Notes under the pieces: model-generated
What the model was told of the DNA's origin: nothing
The model's database searches: none
Seen by the model: only the letters and a program-made list of their open reading frames with translations
Translations under genes and position numbers: made by a program
In this document: positions 45,941-58,690 of the stretch, one piece after another
How the letters are laid out: each line of letters opens with the position of its first letter
How positions within the stretch are numbered: the stretch's first letter is position 1
Assembly: GCF_041146395.1 (NCBI RefSeq)
Contig: NC_090989.1
Span: 247,432,843 to 247,496,842 of the forward strand
Source of the DNA: Eulemur rufifrons
Lineage: Eukaryota > Chordata > Mammalia > Primates > Lemuridae
DNA: 64,000 nt
Reading direction: 5' to 3'

Positions 45941-48435
45941 TATCTTACAGCAAACAACTTATCATCATATATACTCTTTTGACAAGGTATGTGTTAAACC
46001 TTTAGTTCCCTTCTCTAATACCAGAGAAAAAGTATTATTGTGTATTAAGAACTGGACTACTGTAGTCATTTTAAATCATGGGTCAATTCTAGCTTCTTCT
46101 AACATAAATATTATTTTATTAGATTTTTAAAAAGATATTGAATATTATTCAATAATTCATTTATTCACTATACATTTATTTTAAAAATATTTTGTGAAGG
46201 GACTGAGACTACAGAAACTATGGGTAAGTTGTTGCCCTACAGAAATTCATATAACACAACTTGGCTATTTTTGATACACTAGAAAATCTTTTTCTGAAAA
46301 ACTTAATTGAAGATTGATAATTAGAAGGTTGTAAGTGGCAGCTCCTTTTAACTTCTTCCTCTGAGAGTGAGCAATATAGCAAAGTTCAACCCCATACGTA
46401 GTATCTTCAAATTAGGGGTTCCAACTAGCTGTGTAAAGTCTCTTATCAGGCCTTCACTACCATGGCCTCAGCCCTTTCATTAAACACAGATAGAGAAGCA
46501 AGGTAAGTGGGAAATGGAAAAAAAAAAAAGTAGTAAGGAAAAAGGAAGGGATGTGGAGATGAATGAAATGCCTTCAGCAGGAAAGGGACATCTGGCTGCT
46601 GGAGATGACACACACTCAGAGGGTCAAACCAACACTGGCTGAATCAATTCCTGGGTCAGAGTCATACCTCTGCAGAAGCACCATATTATATTCAGAGCAC
46701 CTCCCCAAAATGTGTTCCTTTAACTATAATAGTTTAGCCTAAATAGCATCTGAAGAATTTTGAAAGAAAAATCTAGAGACTAGGAAATATAGACTAGAGA
46801 GAAATAGACTCTTCTCTGTGAAAGGTTATGACTCAATCAACCATAAAATAACTTTAGTCTAGACAGACTCATAAAATATTCTGATCTCAAATCATATTTG
46901 GACAGACCCGGCAGAAGAGATTCAGGTGGGTGGAGTGACCTGCTGATACCCAGCGGAACTGGCAGCAGAACCTTGGTTTCTGGATGCTAATAAAGTGAGT
47001 GTTTTCTGATTTATTTTACTCTCAGAGGACACTGTTGCCAATGCTTGATCGTAATGGTTGCATTTCTACTCAGCCCTTTCCTGGAATGGTTGATCCCTGA
47101 TCCTATATGCTGCCCAGGAAAGGAGAGATACAGCCCTTTATAAGAATGGGTCTGCAAACTTATACTGGTCTCTTTCAATGATACTGCTCGGTCACCTGAA
47201 CACTGGGACATCATTGCAGCCCTAAAAAGGACTTGAAGGCAGGTGGGAAAAGGGCTCATGGAACCCAACTATAATACCCTTTCCTGAACCTGTTCCATAT
47301 TAGCTGGACTGTATCTGACTTGAGCATCTGTGGCTTTGTCAAATCTTTGCTTTACATTTCACTTCTTGCAAAGCAATCTATTAATGAAAGTGTCATAAAT
47401 AAAGTCTGGATTTATTTTTTATAGGTCATCTTTTAGACTTTTTACATAGTTCTTATTAATATGGGATATTGCTTAGGGATCTAGAGAAGGTTTTAATTTA
47501 CTTTCCTGAAACTTTTCTTTACATCATTTTTCATTTTGTCAGACACTTTTAGAAGACAATTTCACTATTTCACTATTACAGATGTAATTCTATAGTCATG
47601 AATCTATATATTATGTTCTCATTAATGTGATTTGAAATTAATAAAACATTAGGGCAATTTTGGTTCTTCTAAATATATTGCCATATACTTAAAATAATTT
47701 GCAAGGGCTAGTGAACTAAACCAATTATGGATATTCATAAGCTTTTAGAGTATTTTGAATGTATTTAATAATAGGAAATCATGTAGAGCTAAATAATAGG
47801 AAACATTTTATATTAAAACATAATTATAGAAAGTTGGCTCTATATCCAGGGCAAATCAATTATTATTTTAAAAACATAGCAATTGAAAAGAAAGCCAAAT
47901 TTTAATCAAAGCCACAATGATATGTATATGAATTAATGATAATAAAATGCATATTCTCCAATGTAAATTATGCAGTTAATTGGTCAGGTGATAAAAATTG
48001 TAGAAGAGGTTTTTAAAAAATAATGATTTTGAGTATTACCATCCCTCTTATCCCAACATAATAACAGAAAGAACCCATTCCCATATCTAAACATACTATA
48101 ATCTATTTCTGGTACTATCTGTATTTATTTATATATTTACTAATGTACAAAAATCTTTGCTCAGTACCTGTACTTCATTTTAAATCAATGCACTAGCACA
48201 CTATCATTGCTATTATTGAATCTAATGGTTGATCAGATTTCACAAGTCATTTAACCCTTCTCCAGGTTCCAGGCAATCACCACCAAGCAAGATTGATGAG
48301 GCAAACTAATTTTTAAGCTCAGTTTTGTGCCACCATGTTCCTGTGAACTCCATACCAATCTCTAAATGGGCACATCTTTGACATATGTCTGGTTTTGCAC
48401 TGTGTTTCTTCCATTGAAAAATGCCTTCTATTGAA
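45941..48435. other. Unassigned noncoding sequence
   Basis: About 2.5 kb with no recognised gene or repeat. The part at about 46890-47330 is less AT-rich. AATAAA at 47398-47403 follows a relatively complex stretch, but no exon structure or open frame supports a transcript end. Confidence 0.4.
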
Positions 48436-48439
48436 AAAT

Positions 48440-48945
48440 GTTCTTTCATGGAATGATCATGAGCATTTTTCACAATTTGGCACAAATATGAATCTTAATT
48501 CAAGCCTTTTAAACCCTCCTACCCCAAGCAATAAGAATGTTACTTATTCCCTGGTCTATGTCCCCAAGCAATTTGATATATGCCTGCCTCTATTATTACA
48601 CCTAACTCATCTCATTGTAGTTATTTGTGTATATAATATTAGGCCATTAATCACAAACCTCCATTACTTACTCGGGCTCTCTCCCAAATGCCTACTTTAT
48701 AGCTAGGGTTGACTAATTATTTTATCAGCAAAATAATCCTGTTTATAATATATTTATACAACCACAATGAAAAATCTAATGCTGAATGCAATCAAGCTTT
48801 ACCATGCAATCAAGTTTTTCATATACTCATTCAGCATCTGCTATGTAACAAACAGGTCCAACTCTCCCTAGTCTCTTTAGACACAGCATTGGACAATCTG
48901 TGTGCCTAGCACATAGTAGATGCTCACTAAATATTAATGTCTTCC
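48440..48945 (+). mobile_element. L2 LINE 3' fragments, sense, interrupted
   Basis: 'tattattacacctaactcat', 'ctcattgtagttatttgtg' and, after about 90 bp of AT-rich sequence (48709-48800), 'tagacacagcattggacaat' and 'gcctagcacatagtagatgc' followed by 'tcactaaatatt' give the L2 3' end. The start is approximate and the first 100 bp are weak. Confidence 0.6.
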
Positions 48946-49069
48946 CTTTTCTCCTTCCTTTTTTCTCATTGCAGCCATTTCTCACATGGGGTCAAATAAC
49001 ACATGTCTTATTATGTATTCTTACTCTTTAACTATAAGGATTTATTAAGTTTTACTTCCCTGCTTTTTA

Positions 49070-49354
<285 letters not shown>

Positions 49355-49624
49355 TTATAAAAAACTCGATCTTTTTCAGTCTTGTGTCAGTTGTTATTTG
49401 GCTCTTCCTTTCAAATGTCATTTTTGCCCTTTGATTTCCCCAAGTTCTCCATGAGACAGGGCTCTTATGAAGTAAATTCTTGAGAATATGCTAGTGACAT
49501 ATGTGACTCTTCTCAGGTGTATCTTTTTTTTTTTCAATATTGAAACAGCTATTAGTAGCCAAAAGATAGGAATACCTGATATGAAATATAAGGGTTTATG
49601 ATGCCTACTGAAGGAGAGGTAGTA

Positions 49625-49855
49625 GGCACAGTGATTACAAGAACATCTGTTAGAGTCAAATAGAACTGAGTTTGAATCTCAGTTCTGCAATTATAAGCTC
49701 TGTAATTTTGGCCAGGTGCTTTCTATCTGTGAATCATAAAGTTTTCATCTTCAAATGAGGAGTTGTCCTATAAAATTGGCATTAATTTATACAATGCCAA
49801 AGCACAGTGCTTGATAAATACTAAGTGTTCAATCGATAGCTTTATTTATTAATTA
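49625..49855 (+). mobile_element. MIR SINE
   Basis: 'ggcacagtgattacaagaac', 'gaactgagtttgaatctc', 'agttctgcaattataagctc', 'cacagtgcttgataaatac' and 'taagtgttcaatcgatagc' give a nearly complete sense MIR, with the middle decayed. Confidence 0.85.
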
Positions 49856-50539
49856 TAATTGTAATAAAAAAATAGATGTACTTTTCAGGAGAACCTTCAG
49901 TTGACATTAAATAAATTTCTGCTTTTATAACAATTATACTATATAGAGTTACCCATGAGAAAAAGTAGTATATTTGATTTTCCATTTGAGGCCTTTATTT
50001 TAAATCTATAAATCTACATTTGTCTATCTTTGAAATCACATGATGTCATATCTCTCTCATAATTAATCTTTACATGGACCATTCTTTATTTTTGTTTTAG
50101 TTATTTTGGATAATGACTCCCTTATCTTTGAGGTTCTCCCTAGAACTTGCTAAAGTGAAATATATATTTTCCATTTGGCTTATATTCTAAGTCAGAGGTT
50201 CTAAAGATGATCTACAGATTTCGAAACAGTTTACCCAGCTATTCATTTTTATATGTTGATTTTTATACGGGGCTGTGTGTGTGTGTGCATAGGGATGTAA
50301 ATCTAGATGTACATATTTCCTCATCATTCCTCAAATTCTATCATGACCACTCACTTGCAACATCACTAAGTATTGAAAGTCATACCTGCATTCAAGAATA
50401 CATCAACACCTGGGTATTGTGTGGCTGCATGATAAAGTTTTTCTACATGTAACAAATATATTTATGTTGGTGGGGAGAATTAATAACCAAAAATTTTAGC
50501 AGTATAAATTGGACAGTTTTAAAATAGCTTAATGTTCTT
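49856..50539. other. Unassigned noncoding sequence
   Basis: No gene or repeat was recognised. Short (GT)n run at about 50274-50287. An 81-codon frame at 50207-50452 has no recognisable domain. Confidence 0.45.
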
Positions 50540-51000
50540 TCTTTCTGCCACTTTGTTGCATTGTGTCGGGCAGAAATTGAGGAAATTAATCAGGCCATAA
50601 GATCTGGTAATTGGATATCACACGTAAAGATCCCCAAGCCTTTACATCTTCTTGAAATAATTGATGAAGACATTCTAAGTACAATATAAGTGTCTGCGCT
50701 AAGTGTAATATAATGCAAATGCTTGACCAGATGATTTTGTAAGGGCAATACCCATTTTTCAAAATTAAACAACTGACATTTTATATGCCCAAAGGCTCTG
50801 GTACTGTACATATTATTGATTAAACCGACATTTTAAAATTACTATAGTGCAAAAGAGCTCATTAAAATAGAAAACTAATTTTTTTGGCTTTTAATAGCTT
50901 AAAATTGGCCAGAACACTAACAATGCAAATGTTTGACTAAAGCACCAGGTGGAAAATTTGTATCAATATTTAAAGGCCCTCCGGTATGATTTCATTTCAT
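50540..51000. other. Candidate conserved noncoding element (enhancer-like)
   Basis: No repeat family, low simple-sequence content and several motifs used by developmental transcription factors: octamer ATGCAAAT at 50713-50720 and again at 50923-50930, TAATTA-like and TTAAT sites, and an E-box CAGGTG near 50947. The two octamers lie inside near-identical 15-mers, AATGCAAATGCTTGAC and AATGCAAATGTTTGAC. Conservation itself cannot be judged from one sequence. This is inference. Confidence 0.3.
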
Positions 51001-53440
51001 AGAGTACAATCTTGAGACTGTTTTCAAACTACATAGACATATAAGCAACAAGCAAACTACCTGCCCATTAATCTTGGATTATGCTTTTTTTTGTAATGAA
51101 TAATCAACTTCTGGACCAAGTCCTATATTAATACCTTATTACTCTCCAGCTACAATAGCAAGCCTCTAAATGTAGTTTCACACCCATTGAACACTTTTGT
51201 CTATTAAGTTAAACTTACTGGAATATTCATTTTCACCCTTTTGTTTCCTTGGCTTAGATTATACTAGAATAGATTTTAATAATCATTCCTAGTGATAAGA
51301 GTGTTTAAATATCCATAGTCCATTAAGGATCCCATTTTGAAACAGTATAATATATGCTGAATATAAGAAAAAGAAGATGTCTTTAAAAGATCGATGACTT
51401 CTGTGTCACATTTATATAAGTATTCAACTTAACAGGGATGGATATTTATACTACTTTTACATTAATTTTCAAGACAGTTATATTATTGGCCATATTCAGG
51501 GGAGAAAAATCAGAGGAGATGAGAAAAATGCACCTGGACAATGACTAAAAATAAAATTTGATTAAAATAAAACATCATGACACACAAACTATCTATGGAA
51601 GGTGGGTAAATTATATACGGTAGAAAATATTCATTTATTTATACCTAGACAACACATCAACTCATGTTTATGGTTGAGCACAGCTTTTATACAGGAGATA
51701 AATATGGATAATATTGTAGTAGACAGGAAGGTATTCTTGATATTCTTGAATAGTCCTTCCTTTTATAGCTTCACTCTAAGCAAATGATTTAGAGGTAAGG
51801 GATGGGTTTCATTTTCACTATAACTAAGATTGACCTCACATTAATTTTCAATGTTATGTTTGAATTCACAACTAAATGCATCTAAATAGTGATGTCAAAT
51901 GAAATTACTCGGTCCTTTTTAAAATTCCAGGGGCAAACATGATGAGAAGCAGAAGCTTATAATGAATACTATCCTAGAGGTGCTCCTGTAACATGTCTTC
52001 TGAAAAAAAATTAAAAAGGGTGAGAGAGTATTGGTCATCACAGTCAGCTGTCCTCACTACTCATTTGAGTGAACATATGTAGGGCATTGTCCTCTCTTTC
52101 TCAGATCTGTTTTACTCCACAATGTGTTTGTTGCTCAATCTATCATATTAATCTCTGCATGCTCTTTGTACATGGACACACAATAAATCAATGCAGGCTC
52201 CAACTAAATTACTGTGTATGCAAATGATCTAACAATTTGGAGTTTTTTTTTATTTTGGTTTATTTGTTTTAGTGGACATGTACAAGGATTCAATATTGAT
52301 GCCAATTTTATTTTCTTTCTTATTTCCTGAAACAGGGCTATATAGTAACATATTATAGTTTTATTGTAATAAGATATAATGACTGTGGCCAAAATCACAA
52401 ATTGAAAGGTCGCTAATTTATTTTTTTAGCATAGACTCAGCGAATAGAAAAGAGGAGAAATAAGTGTCATCTGCATAAAACACAGAAAAAAAGTAAATAG
52501 TTGAAAACATTGCAAAAAGTTCAAGTAACTTTGAACAAGCTCCTGATATTTTTAACCAAAATCTTATCCTTTTAAAACAGTTGTATACTCACTCCTTTAA
52601 TTACACATACGGTAAAAATTGAACAATCACATATACAATTGTTGCAGGCTACAGCAGACACTGTAAGGCAGAAATGCATTACCTCTGGCAAGGTGTATCA
52701 CTATGGCCTTATTATACTCCTTTAAGGATTCACTTTATGATATCAGCTCATTAGCCCCTATATACCATTTGTCCTGACAAAATAGAGCACTTAGAAGGGA
52801 AGACTTCTCAGTTAAATAGCACTGAGCCAAGAACAAGCCCAGAAGTTATCAAAACAAAGCTTCACAAGTTTGGAATAAATTACCTTGCTTGGGCACAAAC
52901 TGAATAATGTGCCTGTGTTTTTTTCAGTGTCTAAACATAATGTATTTGCCTCAGGCTTTTTCTAAACCTAAAATCTCATGCTGTCAATGTTATCTGTAGC
53001 CACACTCCTTTATATGGAGAACTGTCACTGCTTCAGGTGACATGGTTTCACTAAGGGAAATTGCCTGAGGAAGAATGCAGTTGTATCTGCCATTCAAAAG
53101 CCTAAAAGGTTCCTCATTTTAAAATAAATTCATTTAAACAATAAGAACTAATTATCACATTAGTTTATTTGTCAACACAACTAAGTACAGGCAGGAAGAT
53201 ATAATAACATATGTGTAAACTACTAAACAAACAGAATTAAAAAAGCTCTACTGTGAGCCATCTTCATGGTACTACCCAGGTACTTACTAAAGCCATATTT
53301 TAGATTCTATTTTGTAGTTTAATTATTGTTATACGACTATCTGTGCCCATAAATTCCTATAATACTTCATCTGCCTTTCTTTTTCCCCTTAGCTCATTTT
53401 GATTTATCCATGTGTTTGGGCAGACTCCAGGGTGGCCTTC
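51001..53440. other. Unassigned AT-rich noncoding sequence
   Basis: About 2.4 kb with no recognised gene or interspersed repeat. Another octamer-type ATGCAAAT occurs near 52219. Short frames at 51602 and 52204 have no coding signature. Confidence 0.45.
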
Positions 53441-53444
53441 CATG

Positions 53445-54005
53445 ATCTCATCTGCTAGTGTTCATGCCCTTGCAAAATCCTCTTCCGCTGATTGTGGGTG
53501 GCCTATAATTTCAGTCTAACTGATAGACTATGGCAAAGATGATGGGATGTCACTTCCATGATTTTGTAAGATTCCATTGCTGTAGCAAATTGCTCTAGTC
53601 TGTTCTTATCCTTTCTGCCTTGGTGAAGTAAGTGTCCATATTAAGTAAGTCCACATGGCAAAGAACTCCAGGTGGTATTTAGGAACTGTGAGCAGTCTTT
53701 AGGAGCTGAAAGTAGTCAACGGAAGCTTAGAACTGCCTCCAGCTACAGCTAGCGAGAGGCCAGGACCCTTAGCCCCACAACTGCAAGAAAATGAATCTGT
53801 CAACCAACTGAGTGAGATTGGAAGTGGATCTTCCCCATTTGAGCCTCCAGATAACATAGCCCAGTGAACACTTTGATTGCAGCCTTGGGTGGCCCTGAGC
53901 AAAGGACATAGCTAAGATGTGCCCAAATTCCTGACCCACAAAAGCTGTGAGATACAATTCAAGTTGTTTTAAGCTGAAAAATTTGTGGTAATTTTTTATG
54001 TAGTA
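53445..54005 (+). mobile_element. MLT1-type MaLR solo LTR (ERVL-MaLR)
   Basis: 'tggccttccatgatctcatc', 'tgttcatgcccttgcaaaat', 'gatgggatgtcacttccatg', 'agattggaagtggatcttcc', 'tttgattgcagccttggg', 'attcctgacccacaaaagc', 'tgtgagatacaattcaag' and 'ttgtggtaattttttatg' give an almost complete MLT1 LTR. No internal retroviral sequence. Minus-strand open frames at 53699-53957 come from the LTR. Confidence 0.9.
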
Positions 54006-55527
54006 ATATAAAGTTTATACAATATATATCAAGATATCACTCATTGCTAGGAGTATCATGACCTACCGACTGCTTAAGCTAGAGTTGTTTTTTTTTTTTT
54101 TTCCTCCAAAAGCCCTGTCTCCAGTCAATTAGTTATTGATTTCAATTCAGTCTTTAATCTCTGACATGTCACTTGATTACTTTTATCCTTTTATCCCTAC
54201 CTACTGCCATTTCCCTGGGTAAGGACTTCTTCATTTCCTACTAGGAAAAATCATTATAGTCAGTTGCTGGAACATTTTATTTTCCCTTCATGAATAGTTT
54301 CTCAAATAGTTTTCAAAGTTGTTTCTAGGGGAGACCCTTAACAAAACTACAAAATAGGAACACATGGTTTGTCTTTGGAATTTCTATCTCTTTTATCTTC
54401 TTTATTTCTATCTCTTTTATTTTTATATCTAGCTCTCCATTCTATACTATCCTATTTCCACTTGGGCAAATTTCCTAGTCCTTCAATCTGTCCCTTCTTC
54501 TCCACTCCTCCTAACAATGACTCTTTCTTATATTTCATTCATACGCTATCATGACAACTCACTCCCTAAGGTTAGTGGACCATAATAGGTTAATTCCATT
54601 TGAATTTTTACATACACTTATATAGACACATTACCATGCCATGCTGTTTTTCAAACATATCTTATTAGCTGGGCCATTATTGTAAAAAAAAAAAAGTAAA
54701 GAGAAGTTTCAGTATATGGAAAACATAAAGCAAGATTGGTGGTAGATGGAGTTATAGAGTAAGATGGAGAATGCAGGTGGGCGTTGATAGAAAACCCAGT
54801 GCAATGCTAGGTCAACATCTACTACATCCCTTGACACACACAACATCAGCCCAGTCCATCAATGAGGAACCATAGAGTTCTGGGTAAGACAGTTTGCATA
54901 TCACTTCTTTAAACCAAAAGAATTATTATCTGAATAGATTTTTCCAATGGTTTGTCAATAGAGACTGGTGGACATACTTGATGGTTTCAGGTCAGTTTGT
55001 TAAAATTTAATTCACAAAATGTCAATTTACCCTCAAATTCTTAACATTCTTAAATCACATAGAAATCTACTATACTAATTTCACCAACTTTGATTATTTT
55101 ACTGCTAGCTTTCCCTAGAGTAAAGTTGATTGGTAGAAACAAAAGTATTTATGGAGTTTAGATTTTTTACATTCTTTCCCACAACACAGTGAATGCACTT
55201 GGGGTGATCACTACCGTTTATTGCATTGGATCAAAAATTTACTTTTTTCCTACCTGTAGCTTCTATCTTCCATGAGTAAGCAAAACCTTATATCTTATTC
55301 ACTGATAGAACGTTTTGCTTAACCTCTCTATTGCATCCTTAAGGAACTGAGAGAAAAAAAAATGTTTCTTAAAAAGAAGCAGAATATCTACACATAAAAA
55401 AAATTTAAAGGAATATCCATCATATATCTTAGTGATCTTGGGAATCTTAGATAACTTATATGCAACATTTATATAATGTATGTGCATATTATTTCATAAA
55501 AATGATTCATATTTCCATGTGGACTTT
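54006..55527. other. Unassigned noncoding sequence
   Basis: T-tract near 54088-54102 and A-tract near 54684-54695. No gene or named repeat was recognised. A 61-codon frame at 54369-54554 is Leu/Ser-rich and looks like low-complexity noise. Confidence 0.45.
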
Positions 55528-55869
<342 letters not shown>

Positions 55870-55884
55870 TAGCAAAATGATTTT
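55870..55884. repeat. Right target-site duplication of Alu
   Basis: 'tagcaaaatgatttt', perfect copy of 55528-55542. Confidence 0.93.
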
Positions 55885-55959
55885 AAAAGCTTGTATAATA
55901 ATAAGGCATCTGGTTACTATCACTGTAATAGAGATACTGTTAAATAATGACACTAGTAG

Positions 55960-56210
55960 TATCAACACCTAGAATTTATTAAATTTCTACTATATGCTAA
56001 AGCATAGCTAAAAGCTGCATATATATGTATATATATATGTAATTTCTCAAGAAAATATATAAAGAAGTTAACTCTATCTAACAAATTAGGAAACAGGTTA
56101 TAATGAGTGCAGAGCCCTCAAAGCAGAGATAGCTACTAAGTCCTGGAGATGGAGTCTGTTCTTATCTCTCATTATCTCCAAAGTCTGTGTTCTGAATCGA
56201 TCCATGTCAT
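55960..56210 (-). mobile_element. MIR SINE, antisense, with a TA-rich insert
   Basis: 'aatttctactatatgctaaa', 'aaattaggaaacaggttat', 'gatagctactaagtcctgg' and 'ctccaaagtctgtgttctg' follow antisense MIR order. A TA-rich stretch at about 56018-56042 has expanded within it. Confidence 0.6.
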
Positions 56211-56464
56211 TGGCTTAACTCTGGGATGGAATGAAGGTACAAAAAAGTTCAATGTATAATGTTTTATAGTTATTGATATTTGCACTATGATATCCTTATA
56301 TCAATTCCTAGGTAATATCATCAAGAAGCTTAATAATGATATTATTGGTAGCAAGAAAAAAACTTAAATTACTATATGACTTTGTTGCCTTTAAGATAAT
56401 CCTAAATGTTACAAAGTGACAATTTCTCTCATATTTCCATGTTTATATTTAGGACCCCTTATAA
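56211..56464. other. Unassigned AT-rich noncoding sequence
   Basis: No gene or repeat was recognised. Confidence 0.4.
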
Positions 56465-56680
56465 AGATTTTCATTGCTATCCAAACCCATGTCTTGTCAA
56501 ATACAGGTTTTCCCCACTTCTCTGCCTCCATACATTCATGCATGCCATTCAAAAAATGATCACCCAAAATATAATCTCTCCATACATAACCTCCTGTTCT
56601 TTAAGGCCTAGTTAAAATTCTAAATACTCAGTGAACACTTCTCTAACCCTAATTTCAGGAAAACTACCTGAAGTGGGTTG
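56465..56680 (+). mobile_element. Possible L2 fragment, sense
   Basis: 'ctgttctttaaggcctagtt' followed by 'actcagtgaacacttctcta' resembles the L2 block for 'caggtctcagctcaaatgtc' and 'agaggccttccctgacc'. Low identity. Confidence 0.4.
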
Positions 56681-57296
56681 TGGCACTGGTGGTGATAATA
56701 ACAAAGGTATTGGAGGCTCCATCTTAGTCACATATGATTTCTTTCTCCTCTGAATTAATAAAACAGTGGGTGTTATCATCACACATTTGGTATAAATACT
56801 GCCTTACACCTTTACAGTCAAAGTATGAACATGTTTTATCTTTTCTAGTACATTATGGTAGAAAAGAACACTTGCTTGAGAGTGATCAATATGGTTTCTT
56901 ATATAAAGTTGTTTAATCATTATTTTTTGTTGATGAGAATTCATAAAAGATTTATGAAAATAAGATATCGGTCAAAGATTTGTTTAATGAGCATACAGTT
57001 ATCACCTTATTGTTTTGGGTTTATAATTAAGCATTTGAAGTTTTATTTTTCCTATACTAACCCCCAGGTAGCTTTCTTACAATTTTGTGCTTTAATCGTG
57101 GCCACATAATCCAAGTATCAAGATTATGTTATGGTTATATTTTACATGAGATTTCCATTGGTGTGCTTTCATTTTTTTTTAACATATTTTTATTCTTTAA
57201 ATAGATAAAATGGTAGGAAATCAAGGATGTATAATAGTTAAAGCCAATATTTTCAGACACCTAAAATTTGGGACCATTTCTCACTCTTACCTCTGT
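56681..57296. other. Unassigned AT-rich noncoding sequence
   Basis: No gene or named repeat was recognised. Two short overlapping frames (56734-56916 and 56855-57109) show no domain. Confidence 0.45.
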
Positions 57297-57331
57297 AACT
57301 GATAGTTCACTCATTCAATGAACTATCAGTT
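57297..57331. repeat. Perfect hairpin, 13-bp stem with 9-nt loop
   Basis: AACTGATAGTTCA at 57297-57309 and TGAACTATCAGTT at 57319-57331 are exact reverse complements around the loop CTCATTCAA. Confidence 0.95.
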
Positions 57332-57560
57332 CAATGAGATATGCATTAAACATTTATTGTACTCCTATCATCAATCATACACTTTACAAGGTATTTGAGA
57401 TGCAGGGATTTTAAAAGGCTATCAATGCGGTAATCCAGATACATAAATAGACTGTAAAGATATAAAATAATAATTATTCTACCAGAGATATTCACAAGGT
57501 GAAACGGAAATATAAAGAAAGGCATCCTTAAATTAGCCTGGTAAGGTTTAGTTCCATTCA
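57332..57560 (-). mobile_element. L2 LINE 3' fragment, antisense
   Basis: 'catttattgtactcctatc', 'aggtatttgagatgcaggg' and downstream diverged sequence follow antisense L2 order. The hairpin at 57297-57331 sits at its 3' (left) edge. Confidence 0.5.
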
Positions 57561-58490
57561 AGTGTTAAACCCAGATTCTGATGAGAAGCTTCTTATGAAG
57601 CTTAATATGAATTCTATCAGGGAGTAAGTAAGCTCTCATTCAAAGCATGGCTCTGAAATTCCAGGCCAACCTAATATCAATAGCCCTTTCAGAACTTGGA
57701 AAAATACTGAGGTTTGTAAAGGCTGATGGGATGGTGAGTAGAATGTGTTTCTTCTTTACACACTTATTCCTTATAATTTTAATATGCTTTTCATATCTGA
57801 GTCAATGCTTTGATAAGCCTCTTTCCCATGTTGTTGGTGATAGCACTTCTATGTGGAAGAAATATACTAAAAATATACACATGCTATTAGAAGGTGGGAG
57901 TTACCCAATTTATTCTTACCAACAAGTATTATACACTAACCATGTCAATATCCATGTCTCTACTGATATTTTGAGCATGTTTTCAGGTGGCAATTAGTGA
58001 AAGTATTAGCTTATTGTTGTTTCTGGCTATAATTTCTGTGGTCCAATAAAAACTTTTACACAGGCATTTTTTATTTGAATATGTGGTTTTCCAACAGATT
58101 TTTGTAAGATAGTTGTTTGAATATGAACATATTTTTTCCATGTAAATATTGCAAATTGGGCTTGTGTTCCCAGGTCAGTCTTCCAATGTATAATCTATTA
58201 ATCTAGTATAGCAGATAAATTTCATTAATAAGAATCTGTATTCTGCCTCATAGGTCCCATATGCTTCAGAAAGAAGGATAAGAAAGAATCTTCTTTTTAA
58301 TTCCTTATACATTGGTCAATCTATGGGCAAATTTTTGAATATGTGACTTACTCTTTTAGCATTTTACTTTTGTCTCTATCTGTATTAACATTTTCAATAA
58401 ATATAATAATACTCACTGCTGTACCTCACATAGCCTTTCCTATCCCTTAAGGGATCTCCTGATGTAAATAATACCTACCAGCAATCACAT
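57561..58490. other. Unassigned noncoding sequence
   Basis: No repeat was recognised. A 116-codon plus-strand frame at 57647-57997 has no recognisable domain, no Kozak-like or splice context that I can support, and an AT-driven composition. I leave it uncalled. Confidence 0.4.
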
Positions 58491-58494
58491 GATG

Positions 58495-58690
58495 CTTACT
58501 TACACTTTCTAAAATCTTTACATATATACCATATGAGGTAGTATGAGGTAGATAATATTATCCCAATTTTTCAGATGAGCTATCCAAGGTACAAGTTAAA
58601 TAACTTGCCCACAATCACACAGCTAATAAGGCAGAACTAGAATTTAGAGCAAGGCATCCCAGCTCTAAAGGTCGTGCTATTAAGTATGTT
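58495..58690 (-). mobile_element. MIR SINE, antisense
   Basis: 'taatattatcccaattttt', 'cagatgagctatccaagg', 'aacttgcccacaatcacac' and 'agctaataaggcagaactag' form a clear reverse-complement MIR core. Confidence 0.88.

Noticed and set aside
47398..47403. AATAAA as a gene end
   Set aside because: No upstream coding exon or splice site could be supported. The hexamer is frequent in AT-rich DNA.
50281..50290. Search for tRNA, U6, 7SK, Y RNA and 5S genes across the window
   Set aside because: No characteristic promoter boxes or conserved cores were seen anywhere. The only 7SL-related sequences are the Alu copies.
57647..57997. 116-codon plus-strand frame
   Set aside because: No domain, no supporting splice or promoter context, and composition like the AT-rich surroundings.
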